Assembly (NCBI GenBank): GCA_958510875.1
Contig: OY294070.1
Span: 8,370,001 to 8,434,000, forward strand
Origin: Endomychus coccineus
Lineage: Eukaryota > Arthropoda > Insecta > Coleoptera > Endomychidae
Direction: 5' to 3'
Length of the DNA: 64,000 nt
How positions within the stretch are numbered: position 1 is the stretch's first letter; each line of letters begins with the position of its first letter. Below, piece after piece: positions 12,743 to 24,000 of this stretch. The position numbers and the translations under genes are program-made. The notes beneath the pieces are model-generated. The model had not been told where the DNA came from. It did no database searches and saw nothing but the letters and a program-made list of their open reading frames with translations.

Positions 12743-13702
12743 ATGGAAAATGAAGAGGAAGGAATAAAGATTGATGGCGATCCTTTGGTTAAATGTTGTT
12801 ATTGCGCGTTACAAGGACCCTTAAATGTTATAAACGAACATATCGATAACCACCATCACAATTCTACCTCTACCGATTCATTGTCACTGTCTACTAGTTC
12901 ACGTACTCGAGTAATGGGCAAGTTTTTCATTAATATTTACTATCTTATAGGATTGTAATATTTAATGTATACATAGGTAGTTTGATGTATCACTCGGTGA
13001 TATTAGACAGAAAAAGGAAATGTTTTCAATTTATCTATTTATTCGAATAATATAATAATATTAATTATTTCAGCTGCACCTGAAATCTGGAGCGACAATG
13101 AAACATATTTTTTGATGAAGAAGTATGAGCAATATATTTACCAAGTAGGTCCTACAAAACATTTCAGGAGGAAACGAGACTTATGGGAACAGATCTCGGC
13201 TGATTTAGGTGAATCATTGGATGTAGTAAAAACAGCAACACAATGTGAGAATCGTTATAAAACAATACAGAAAAGAAAGAGAAAGACTTTCTCTTCAATC
13301 GATCTTTCTACAGCACAAGTGATTGAAGATGATGTAGATGGGTTAATAGAAGGTGAAGGTGTTATCGTTGAATCTGGAGAGCCCATTGAAGATCAAATTA
13401 TCATTGAAGACAGTAAGTAATTGTACCGTAATTAATCTATTCCATAATTATTGAGTTTCTAATTTTTTCTATTTCCTCATCTTGGTTGAAATGACACAGC
13501 TAAGAGAATTTTGTAAAACTGTTAATCTGTTAATTTTATCTCAGTTGAAGAACCCGCCAAGAAGAAGAAAAAAGTGGATGAGATCATAGATGTTTTAATC
13601 CAATTACATGAGAAGAAGGAAGAAGCTCGAGAAAGAAGACACAAGGAAAAATTAGTTGTGTTGCAACAACTATGCGAATATTATTTTTCACATAGAAAAT
13701 AG
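12743..13702 (+). CDS. Myb/SANT-like trihelix DNA-binding protein, three exons
   Basis: Exons are 12743-12917, 13074-13412 and 13545-13702, giving 223 aa. The N-terminus carries a possible C2H2 site (C18-x2-C21-x11-H33-x3-H37). Residues about 61-130 form a Myb/SANT-like (trihelix) domain: APEIWSDNET, then KRDLWEQIS, then TATQCENRYKTIQKRKRK. An acidic linker and a basic, Lys/Glu-rich C-terminal helix follow. This resembles insect proteins of the Myb_DNA-bind_4 family, which bind DNA and are sometimes derived from Harbinger-type transposons. Intron 1 (12918-13073) uses a GC donor (ATGG|GCAAGT) with a normal AG acceptor; no GT donor in that position keeps phase. AATAAA lies at 13727-13732. The specific target is unknown. 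Confidence 0.85.
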
Positions 13703-14403
13703 TTTTAGGAAATAGGAATGTTTGTAAATAAAAACAGCGATTAATTTTATAAACAATGGCATGCTTCATTTGATTTATTTTGAATTGAATATTAGTCATT
13801 GAACTATTTTCAGTTTCGGTGCTATTAAAATTCTTTGAAAAGAAATTCTACTGATGTCTATGCTCTTGGAAGCTAAAGCTAGAAGTTTGAACTACGGATG
13901 GTGCATTGCTTTTAGTTTGCTTAGGCACAGAGATCTAATAGTACTCTATTCAAATAATAATGTTCTGTGGTTCCGTAATATAGATCAACTATTTTTGGTC
14001 TGTGTTCGAGATGTATATGAAATTTAAGAGCGTTAGGTTTTGAGTCTGGAAAGATTTTCTGAAGATATTTTCATTATTAATTCGTAATCCAGGTGTTTTT
14101 TGTGAAAATAATAGATCGTATTTATTAAATGAGTGACATTATGTGGATACTCCTTGGTTTCTCAACACATTTGAACTAGTGGACGTAGATGGGGTTATTC
14201 TTTCGCTCAAAGCACCCTAATAGAGCAATGGTATGTCTAAAGTTAATTTTTGGTTCAAAATTGTTGAGCTAAGAGCTAAGACAAGTTGAAAAATTCTACT
14301 ACATAAAATTTATTGAAATCAGTAACAGTGCTATATAATTAAAAAATTCATAACTTCACCATAAAGTAATACCGACTTACAAAGCCGCATTTCTTCTCTT
14401 ATG
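13703..14403. other. Convergent 3' ends and spacer
   Basis: Lies between the trihelix gene (+) and the small peptide gene (-), so it holds both 3' UTRs. A minus-strand AATAAA (plus-strand TTTATT near 14308) fits the 3' end of the small gene. No further gene seen. Confidence 0.5.
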
Positions 14404-14622
14404 TTAATCATCATCACATACTTCAGTATTATCCAGTCCACGGATGCTTCTTAAACTCAAAGTAACATAGGCAGGTACTGACAAGAAGGTAACGCCGAAA
14501 ACAAGGCCATAGAAACATTGTGTTATGAAGGACATGCTGTTTTGATTGGGGCCGGAAAGGGCACTCGACCTGACCGGTATAAGTCTGACATTTTTTGGAA
14601 TCAGCAGCTTGCACACATTCAT
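14404..14622 (-). CDS. Small single-pass membrane protein, possibly mitochondrial
   Basis: A 72-aa single-exon frame starts MNVCKLLIPKNVRLIPVRSS. The N-terminal ~25 residues are basic, lack acidic residues and resemble a mitochondrial presequence. One hydrophobic segment (about residues 37-57, ending LSVPAYVTLSL) is followed by RSIRG and an acidic tail. The layout is like nuclear-encoded cytochrome-oxidase subunits such as COX8 (presequence, short matrix part, one helix with a Pro near its end). Identity is not secure. A polyadenylation signal lies about 95 nt beyond the stop. It is divergent from the THAP gene, starting 612 bp away. Confidence 0.55.
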   Translation of the reverse strand: MNVCKLLIPKNVRLIPVRSSALSGPNQNSMSFITQCFYGLVFGVTFLSVPAYVTLSLRSIRGLDNTEVCDDD

Positions 14623-15234
14623 TTCTGTTGTGACAATAATTTTCTCTACAGCTAGACGGTTATTGTGATATGTCAGAAGTTTTCAGTTGTCATAGAAACA
14701 ATATATATGCCTAAAAATCAACTATTTTCTGTTCAGTAGTTAGTATTGAAAGTGGTGGTGAGAAGTGAGCTTGCTTCTAAATTTATTGAATAATCTACAT
14801 TTTGAACTTAATAAACTAACTATTAAGCTTAGAACGGATTTTCATCAGGTAATTATTTTTTCTGTGTTTTTCGTGAATTACTTGGCTATTTCTGAATGTT
14901 CTTCTATGGTTCAATTCATTGCTTATTCAAAGGCAGTTCAGATGTTTTTTGTTCATTATTCGATGAGCCTTGTTTTTCCAACAAATAATTTAGTTTGTGC
15001 TACCATCATAGCTATTTAATCTATGATAACAATGTTTCAAAAGTCGTCCACTGAGGTTTGTTATCACTAGTCACAGAGTACTCTGTTGATGTGGTGTGGT
15101 GAAGTTGTTTCAAAAGTAAAGTTTTCGATTGTATTGTTATTTTGTTATCAACGAACTCGGATTACGAGTTCGTTGATTGTTATTGTTACAGACTACCAAA
15201 TACAACAGAATTGTCACTTGTTCCTATTTTAAAA
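14623..15234. promoter_or_regulatory. Shared divergent promoter region
   Basis: These 612 bp separate the start codons of the minus-strand small peptide and the plus-strand THAP gene, so they must hold both 5' UTRs and probably a bidirectional promoter. No TATA box is evident. A perfect hairpin at 15147-15177 lies near the THAP start. A weak 84-codon frame at 14765-15019 is not supported. Confidence 0.5.
15147..15177. repeat. Perfect 13-bp inverted repeat (hairpin)
   Basis: ATCAACGAACTCG, then a 5-nt loop GATTA, then the exact complement CGAGTTCGTTGAT. It ends 57 nt before the THAP start codon, so it is probably in the 5' UTR or core promoter. Confidence 0.85.
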
Positions 15235-18200
15235 ATGGTTAGGCAGTGCTTTGTTTGCGGAAATTGCGATAAAAAAGGAAGTAATGTTTCTTTTCACAAG
15301 TAAGTTTATGTTGTTTAGGACATTACACAAGTGTAGCTTGTAAAGGTTCAAATTATTTTAAAATGAAATTTCTGCAAGAATAGATCTCAAATTTTATCTG
15401 AAATGTTTTCGTACTTCTTTTGTTTAAAATGTGATATTTTAGAAGTATCAACATATTTGATTTGTATGCAAATTATTGTTTCGGCTTGGAATGTTTGTAA
15501 TATCTACCTATGATTGTATATGAATTGTTGTAGGCTCCCAAGAAATACAATGACCAAGCAACTGTGGTTGTCAAGGTTGAACATACCATCAGAGTCACTA
15601 TTTCCAAAATATTTGTACATTTGTTCTGACCATTTTGATGCAGGAGATTTTATGATCAAGCCTTCTGGACTTAGGTATTTGAAGGAGGGAGTTATGCCTT
15701 CAATATACTCTCCTTCTCAGCAAGTAATTGAGTCAAGGTATGTACACATTATATTGTTCAAAGTTGAATGCAGGAAACAAATAAATATGTCTATATAGTC
15801 CTAGATTATATAACACTTATCAACGAAAGAAAGAAGAATCTTTAAAAAAATACTCTTAACATAATGTATAAAATGAATTAACATAATTTGATGTTTTATC
15901 AGATAACATTACAGGAAGTTGTTTAAACATGCAATCATGAAATAATTTATATGGATTTAATAACAATCCTACTGCAAGACAATTTCAAGCTTTGTAATTG
16001 TAATTTGCTGAAATTAATCTTACATTACTTGTTTGAAATCAAACACAGCTTGAAAAATGTCATTATTTCATTTATTATAATATTAGATTAATAAAAAAGA
16101 ACTATTCAGTAAATTCTTCAAAATTGTTTGAAATAAAGACACTAGATCAAATTCGAACGGATCCAGATCAAATTTTCGTTATCAATATCATGCTTTAATT
16201 TTATAGCATTTTATTTACAATTATTATTAATATTGACATTAACATTTATCTCAAGAACAATCTTATCATTCTGACCGGGATTATTCAAATTTAGTTTGCC
16301 TTCTTTGGTTTATAATTTCTTGATCCGGCTTTCAAATATGAAGCAAGTTTACCATAATGTACTTAACCAAACGTGAAACAAAAATTCCACCCATAGATTA
16401 GATATTATATATAGGAGAATTCCACCTTGACGGAAAATCGCCTCGGCTGGCAAACCTTTGTGTCTTCTTCAATTACGTGAATGGCCTCAGCGACAAAGGC
16501 TATCCAGCCAATAAACCTTTGTCTATTTCATATCATAGCATAGAGATTAATCTCTATGTATCATAGTCGTTATGGATACTACAGAATAACTTATTCTTTT
16601 CCGATACTATTTGAAATTTAATGTTTGATCAGAGAGAATTTCTAACTGTTCAGTGATTTCACTCTCGTTTGTTAACATAGTGTGAGCGTGTACTATTCAA
16701 TAGTCAGTGGCTTTTGCACTGGATTTGGATAGAAAATAACTGGAAAACTTATATTACTGGAATATTCAGGTATTAATAATATTAATATTAGTGATTTTGA
16801 TTTGAATTGAAAGACTTCGAGGAATCGTAATTCATCATTTTGATCTTTTCCTAGTGTATTTGCATTTTTATACCAAACATCTAAATAAATATATTAGTAA
16901 ACAAAAGTAATGGAAACTCTTGTATAATTAAGTACTGGCAATGATATTATTCACTAATAATCTGGGATGTTTATTTTGTTGAAATGATCATATTATAATA
17001 ATCCCATTCATCATTGTTTTTATTGGTTTCTGCAGTGTTGACGATTCAATGGAGACTTCGCAGGTTCTGAGTGTGACAGTTTCTGATGACAAATCCAAAA
17101 TGTTCGTCAGTGAAAATGTCATAACGATAGACGATGACAGTGATAGTTGTTCAGCTATAGATAATCTTCATAGTTCTACAAAGAATGCTGTCGCTTCTAC
17201 AACTACGGGATCTTCAACCATGTAAGCTTTTGTAGGATAATCATCAATTTTATTTTCATAAACAATGAATTGGTTTAATTTGGTGGTTGTAAACTGGAAT
17301 TAAATATTAACTCGGCTTTTTCAGAGTTACACCTACAATTCGTAACGCAACAGATTCGGCCGGTCCTTTTCGATTCGTGGACCCAACGGACACGCCGGAC
17401 ACCAAACCAAAGCTGTTATTCGTTGTAATTCCGTCTCAAGTGCTATCTGTCAATAATCTTCCGAATGTCATCACTACAGTCAACCAATCCAACATCACGA
17501 CACCGGTGACACTGTCGAATGTTATTATACCCGATAAAACTCCGAACTTTCTGACGCCTGTCAAACTGTCGAATTTGACGTCGAACGTCAACGATTCATC
17601 GAAAGGGTCGAACCTGTTGGTGCCTTCCAATGTGTTGAACGTTCCGAACATGTCGGCGATGTTTGATACGAGCACGATACAGCAATTGGTGAATATCGGA
17701 GGAATTCCACATCTGGTCAAAAATATCAAGCCCATGGCCGACAAAGCTGGCGTAAACAAGGAACTTAACAGTACCAAGTTGACCAGGAATAGAAAGTGAG
17801 TTTTTAATCATACTTTCATTTTAGTTCCCTCCTTATATGTGATATACAGTTTGAGGGAAGTATTGTAATTGGGGCAAAAAAAAATTTCCGAATTTTCGTG
17901 GATATATCCGTTTTGAGCTGTTCTCAATCGATCTAAACTAATTTTGACATGATGTGGGTACAAAGATTGAATAACTAATAGATGAATTTTACTTACTAAG
18001 TTGTAACAGTTTACAAATCTTTACATTAATCCTTATGGTATAATCACATGGGCGGGTTGTATAATAATTGACACACTATGCCCTAATTTTCAGAAAATAG
18101 ACTATAATTTGCTAAGCATTTACCTATTACAAACTGATTGGGATTTATGTTTTGAAAGTGCCAATGATATAAGCAGTGCTCTTAATATATTTTATGATGT

Positions 18201-20316
18201 TTTATATACCGCAATTCATCAGTTTGCACCACAAGTACACTTAAAATCTTCTAATTTTCCTAAATGGTATACATCTGAATTTAAAAAACTCATTGTGACA
18301 AAAAAACGACTCGTAAAAAACTTAAATTAACTGGATCGATAGAAGATTATTTAGTATTCTCATCTCTGAGGACTAGATGTAAAAAATTATCTGATATATG
18401 CTATAAAGAATTTATTAGGAAAACTGAAACCGAAGCTCCTAAAAATATTAAATGTTTTTGTAACTATATTAATTCAAAAAATCGGTTGTCTGTAAAGTCG
18501 GTTTACTGACGATAGTTGAAAGTGACAACGTCATAAGAAAATACTGATGGAATGGACGGCTGGCTGGTCCAACCTGTCATTTCAGACACGTTGTTATGAT
18601 ATGTGGAAGATTCAACATTTACGTTTTAATAGCTACGCTCGATAATTATTTCGATCGAATAGTAAAGCAATTGATTTTTTGCCCATCGTGAAATAGTTCT
18701 GTTAACTTATTGTTATAGTTTTGTCAATTATAGCATAACCTACAATCGCTGCACTAGCGGACCGATGCTATTTATTTTAATGATGAAAGCACGAATATTC
18801 GACAATATATTACTGAACATATATTTAATATTGAAAGAATCATTACCTTTATTGCCGCAATTATCGTTGCTATAAACAATTGACACCACATTCACTTTTC
18901 ACTACACTTCATACTTGACGAAAACATGTAAATGTATTATTTTGTATAGCAGCTGTCCACGCGGACGCATCGCTCACTTAAGTAGGAGACGCTCTCGCTT
19001 GCACTTCAAGCCTTAAATGGAACGCCTTAGAGCGAGGTAACGCCGCATGCTTAAATGGAACGCCTCATGAGTTATGTTTTCTCGTGCGTGCAGCCGGCTC
19101 CATCGAATTATAAGACGTTGTCACGTCAAAAGAAAAGATTTTGGCCTACCTTCCTCCATGTTCCTAAATAACTTATCTAGTAATGACGGTACAGAAATAG
19201 TCAATCTATTTGCTGAACATTGTGCATCTGTCTATAAAGAACCAATTAAATCTGATCCTATATTGCCAACATCAGACCTAAATATCTCTCTTGATAAATT
19301 GGCTATATCTAAAAATGAAGTTTATGATAAATTATCTTCATTAGACGTCAATAAAGGTTCAGGACCTGATGGTATTCCTCCAATCTTACTTAAAAACTGT
19401 GCTAGCTCTATATGTTATTCAATTTATTACTTTCTACAGGAAACTTTCCTGCTCCATGGAAGCTATTTTATGTAGTTCCTGTTTATAAATCAGAAAATAG
19501 AGCCAATGTAAAAAATTACAGACCCATATCAGTTATTAGCTCAATACAAAAACTTTTCGAGAGTATTATATGTGATGTGCGTCATCTTCAGACGATATTT
19601 GAATACCATTTGAAATTCTAGTAAAGCAAGTTCATAACAAAAGTGACATCAACATAGTAGTGTTCAATTTTACAATGGTAAAGGGTGAAACGATAGAAGT
19701 TTTTAAATATGTTTCTCCAAAAAACCTAAAAATTCATTAAACCGAATGCCAATATTTCATCGTTTTTGTCCGTTATATGTTTACTTACAATCCAGTGTTT
19801 TTCGCAACTTATAGGTACTTTCAACTCATGCTTGAGCAGATTTGACACTGATATTTTGCAACATTGTCTAACGAAAAATAAATAAATTTCGTGAAAGATT
19901 GAATTTATCATTATTTATTAATTTAAATTGATCTTATTAGGAATTCAATGAACTGGACACTTTTTCCAAAGGAGTTGTGGTTTTATCAGTCACTAAACAA
20001 ATTAAATCGAATTATCGTAAAATGCATACAAATATTGTGTTTTAATTCCAGCCAATCAGTAGAAGCGATGTTTGGCAAACTGAAAAAGATGGCATATCGA
20101 GAAATGTGCCTAAGGAAAAAGTTGGAAATATCAAAAGGAACGATGAAAGATTTAGAAGGACGTGCATCGTTTCTGAAAGGCTTGTTACGAGTTTTAAGGA
20201 AGGCCAATCAATCAGGCAAAACATGTGTGGTTCCCTTTGACGATGCAAAATCTAAAATGTATCAACCTCTAGTGAAGAAAATCCTTCATACTGTGACAAA
20301 AAAATCATTAGATTAG
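15235..20316 (+). CDS. THAP-domain DNA-binding protein, five exons
   Basis: Exons are 15235-15299, 15534-15737, 17036-17221, 17325-17795 and 20052-20316. All junctions are phase 2 and close to 396 aa. The THAP zinc site is C5-x2-C8...C52-x2-H55 (MVRQCFVCGNC and CSDHF), with the invariant Pro24, Trp33 and Phe56. The usual AVPTIF box appears as VMPSIY (75-80). The middle (exons 3-4) is low-complexity, rich in Asn/Thr/Ser/Val, with an acidic DDDSD stretch. The last exon encodes a basic, helical, probably coiled-coil region (MFGKLKKMAYREMCLRKKLE). THAP proteins are nuclear zinc-dependent DNA binders. The last intron (2256 bp) is expanded by a LINE and a further insertion. AATAAA lies at 20422-20427. 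No specific orthologue is recognised. Confidence 0.9.
15738..17035. other. THAP intron 2
   Basis: AT-rich intron without coding sequence. It holds a perfect 20-bp palindrome at 16539-16558 (CATAGAGATTAATCTCTATG), flanked on each side by TATCATAG-like words, probably a small MITE relic. Confidence 0.6.
18085..18485 (+). pseudogene. Non-LTR retrotransposon, 5' part (split LINE)
   Basis: A plus-strand translation such as YLLQTDWDLCFES...FPKWYTSEFKKLI, followed after a frameshift near 18328 by more sequence to YINSKN, matches the linker between endonuclease and reverse transcriptase in jockey-like LINEs. It lies inside the last THAP intron and is interrupted at about 18485 by an unrelated insertion, after which the same element resumes at about 19126. 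Confidence 0.75.
18486..19125. mobile_element. ~640-bp insertion splitting the LINE
   Basis: The LINE coding sequence stops at 18485 and resumes at 19126, which bounds the insertion. Its two ends carry inverted subterminal motifs: AGTGACAACGTCATAAG near the left and, on the other strand, CGTGACAACGTCTTATAA near the right, each followed by a GATGGA...CGGCTG-like word. It has no coding capacity. It is a non-autonomous DNA element of unidentified family; the outermost ends are approximate. Confidence 0.6.
19126..19576 (+). pseudogene. Non-LTR retrotransposon, reverse-transcriptase N-terminal part
   Basis: Translation gives FGLPSSMFLN, EIVNLFAEHCASVY, KGSGPDGIPPILLKN and, after a frameshift near 19430, APWKLFYVVPVYKS and NYRPISVISSIQKLFE. 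These are the first reverse-transcriptase blocks (GPDGIP; VPVYKSG; NYRPISLLS) of jockey-like LINEs. The homology stops abruptly at about 19576. Frameshifts show it is dead. Confidence 0.85.
19577..19605 (-). repeat. Short relic resembling the Penelope terminal repeat
   Basis: On the minus strand it reads ATATCGTCTGAAGATGACGCAC, close to ATCGTTTGAAGATGACACAC in the ribozyme-like motif at 33754-33797. It directly abuts the end of the LINE homology. Only one side of the motif is present. Confidence 0.4.
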
Positions 20317-20449
20317 ATTTAAATTCAATGTCATGTTTAAATATTTGATATTATTGTATGAAATAGGGCTGTGATGAAATTTATGCAATTTCCAAGTGCA
20401 ATTGACATTTGAGAAAGTATTAATAAATTATTTTTTCCTGTCTTACACT

Positions 20450-20815
20450 TTTATTCGTTTAAAAGACCCGTACTTCAATGATACTTTATAACAATAGAAA
20501 CTATTATTAATTATGTAAAACTGCAACCAATGTAGGCAACACATAATACACTCCCTTGTATAAATGGTTGCATACACCGGTATCACTACGACAGTAACTG
20601 ATATGATTATTGCGCGCAATATAGGCAACACAAAATACAACATCTTGTATACACGATTGCACACACATAACACTTCTATTGGCAGTGGACGCAACACATA
20701 ATACAGCGTCATGTATATATGGTTGCATATCCACAGTATCGCAAACACCGAAGGACTGCAACCATATATACCTGGAGCTGTATTTTGTGTTGCCTACATT
20801 ACTTCGCTAACATTT
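20450..20815. repeat. Degenerate direct and inverted repeat cluster
   Basis: A module of roughly 100 bp containing GGCAACACATAATACA and TGTATAxATGGTTGCATA recurs in the same orientation near 20534, 20625 and 20690. It appears inverted near 20757-20805 (TGCAACCATATATACC...GTGTTGCCTACAT). Overlapping minus-strand open frames are translations of these repeats, not genes. Confidence 0.6.
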
Positions 20816-21076
20816 TAGACTAGAGTGAATATTCCTCCTTGCTCGAAGGCACCAACAAAATAACAGAAAGTTTGTTTCGTAAATGTATATTCAAGTAATA
20901 ATACAACATAAATTGAATTATGTTTTCGTAATTGTATATACAAGTAATACTACAACATAAATTATTTTTCAGTGTGTTTCACTTCTGAAATTCTCTTTGA
21001 ATATTTTCGACGTACGTAAATAATCAAGTCTCCACAAATTTATTACGGACAATCCAGTCTAATAAGAATTAAAATT

Positions 21077-24000
21077 TCATGCATCACCTTCATTCGCTAT
21101 TTCCGGTAATTTCAAACCGTTACGGTCATTCACATAATTACAAAAGGCCCCATCGAAGCTGCTCGGAGTAGAATGACTCTTCTCTATGTGTGTCTTCAAA
21201 TGTTCCGCTGACAGTGTCCCGAATTTGCAAAATTTACATTTGTGAGATTTCCTTTTGTGTTCCAGTTTGATGTGGTATTTGATGTTGACTTGAAATAGAT
21301 TCGTGTAATCGCAATATTTGCACTTGTAAATGGGATCTGGAGGAGGCCGGTTGTAGCTGTATTTTCTCTTCTTTTCGACGTGCGCGTGTTTTGCATGATA
21401 CTCGAATATTCCAACGTCGACACTCGTGAAACTACACTTGAGACAAGCGTAAAGCTTCACCAAAACACCTTCCAGTTCTCCACGTTCATTTGGCATTTTT
21501 TTGACGACATAATACACCCTAAACGTATCCTGTGTGGCAGTGGTATCATCTGTTTGATGTATTTCATCTACATCAGGTGTATTTTTTAAAACTGTTGCAT
21601 TTGTTTCTACCATTTGTGGTTTTCTTGTTAGAGGAGGGGGTCCAATATTCAGGTGATTCATAGTTTTGTTGTTCTTTTGGTCTCTAGTCAACAATAGAAA
21701 GAGCAACGGTTGACTTTTTTCCTCCCTCTCATTATCTTCACTCCTGCAATATGAAAAAATATTGTAATTGCTTGTTTAAAGCTAGCAAACTTGTTGTTGG
21801 GAAGGTTTATCTAGTGGGCGATGTGTTTTTTCATTGCCGAGATGTCAAGTTCACATTCTGAAGCTGCTGGTTATCCAAATTTTTTTAGATTTAACTTCCT
21901 CTAATTGCAACAATAGAATTATTACATTACAGAGTATAAGAAATGTTAATAAAAAATTCTAAACCAATAAAATGACCACTAAAAGTTTGATTTTCACTAA
22001 TTTAATTTGAAATTTTCGCCAATACCTTAACTTCTCCAATCAAATATTACAAAGTACTAACTTACAGTGGCGGCTGGTACTAAAGGGCGCAAGGACACGT
22101 ACCCAAAACAACCACCAAGATAAATACAGTGCATTATTTTATACCGCACGTCAGGCGCATTCAATGTTTAACCTCAAACTATTTTCCGGGGAGCGTTCTG
22201 AAGTGTACCTATTTCAAGTATGATTCGCCTGCCTACGGTTATCTTCGCCATACGCGCTTATACCGTCGGTTTGGGGCACAAAGCGCCGTATCTCCAGTAA
22301 AAGTCTTGCCTTTATAGTTGTACAGTGCGGAAGCCTTTGAATTGGCGTTACGAAGCCATGATAAGACATTTACCTCGAAAAATCCAGGTATTTATGCAAG
22401 CTTTATCAACTTTGCAGCTGAATTAGACCCTGCGCTTGCAATACATATGAAAGGTTCGGGTTCACAAGTGTTTAAAGGCGTCTCAAAAACTATTCAGAAC
22501 GAATTGCTAGATGCAATGTTGCAAATTTACAAGCAGGAAATATTAAAAGGAATTAAATCTGCAAATTTCATTGCTTTGGAGGCCGATGAAACTACAGACA
22601 CTTCTAATCATCAGCAAATGGTTGTTATTATTCGATACGTGTTTAATGGACGCTTTTGGTCTTTTTTTAAGCCAGGTGGACATAATGCTGATGTATTAGC
22701 GCAAAAACATTGCTGAATGAATTACAAACTATTTTAAATTCTCCTTCTGGGTCCGATAACAATAAACTAATCGCTCAAAGTTACGATGGGGCGTCCGTGA
22801 TGAGTGGTAAGACAAATGGTGTCCATTATCACGAAACCGTTGTCAGAATCGGGAAATTCTACTTTACTGAATAACGATTTGCGGCCAATTTCCTTTCATA
22901 TTTTTTTGTCAAATGCTTTAGTCATCGGTCCAAATCAACAATTAATTAGAGGCTTAATTGTTAATTAACAAATAGGGATAACAAAAGCGCGGGTTCACAA
23001 TGGGGTCTTCTGGTTCGGGGAGCTTTCACGAACATTTTGACACCAAGAACGTTCAGTCCAAATCGATCAATAGTAGCAAAATCACGATGTGAAATGCTAA
23101 TTTTACCAGACTATATGTTCTTTGACCCGTTTTCTTGAAGGTCCTTCCTGTCTGACCAAAGAATATCATAGGGCAAGAACCACATGTCAGCTTTTTTTTT
23201 TCTAGATGTAGCATTAGATATCACCAAAGCTTTTGACCGAGCCTGGCACCAAAGCCTTGTTGGGAAACTTCCGCCATATAGCTTGACGCTTACTATCGAG
23301 TTTTCTGTCAAATAGAGCATTCCATGTAGTGGTTGACCGAGTATCCTCCGATACAATGGCTATCAACGATGGTGTTCCACAGGGATCCGTCTTGTCACCA
23401 ACTTTGTTTCTGCTTCAAATCAACGATCTGATGGAAGTGACCATCTGTCCCGTCCACAGCTTTGCAGAGATGGTATACTTCATACCGCTTTCTTATCAAA
23501 AGCCCCTATACCATCCAATGAAGCCAGAAGAGCGAGACAGAGACAAGCTGACGTAATTAATGGAGTTCTGGCAACGATTTCGAAACGGGAATCTGATAAT
23601 CTAGTAGTATCTTCTCCAGGAAAACGGATCCCACAATCCCTAATATGATAATGTCAGGTACAACTATTCCTTTGAAGTCTTCCATATCCATGCTCAAGAT
23701 CACCACCAACAGCACCCTCTCATGGGGTCAATCATGTGAAGTCCATTGTGAAAACCGTTTCACCTAAACTTGGTATTCTATTCCGTGTCAAGAGTTACTT
23801 TAAATCCCAGCTGCTCCTCATAATCTACAAAGCACAGATTCGACCTGTCCTGGAGTACTGTTTCCATGTTTGGAGTAGGACTCCCAAACATACCCTGAAG
23901 CTTTTGGATTCCATCCAGAAGAGCAAAGTTGTGGAACTCTTTACCTAGTCTGTGCCTATAACCTTCATATATTCAAGAAAAATTCGAATACCTATCTCCT

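Noticed and set aside
17436..17811. Minus-strand open frames of 71-113 codons
   Set aside because: Antisense shadows of THAP exon 4.
18085..18330. Extra exon of the THAP gene after an apparent acceptor near 18093
   Set aside because: The translation is LINE sequence, while exon 4 joins in phase to the coiled-coil exon at 20052.
20443..20761. Overlapping 84- and 101-codon minus-strand frames with repeated CVQ/YDAVLCV-like words
   Set aside because: The repetition comes from the underlying DNA repeat and is visible in two frames at once.
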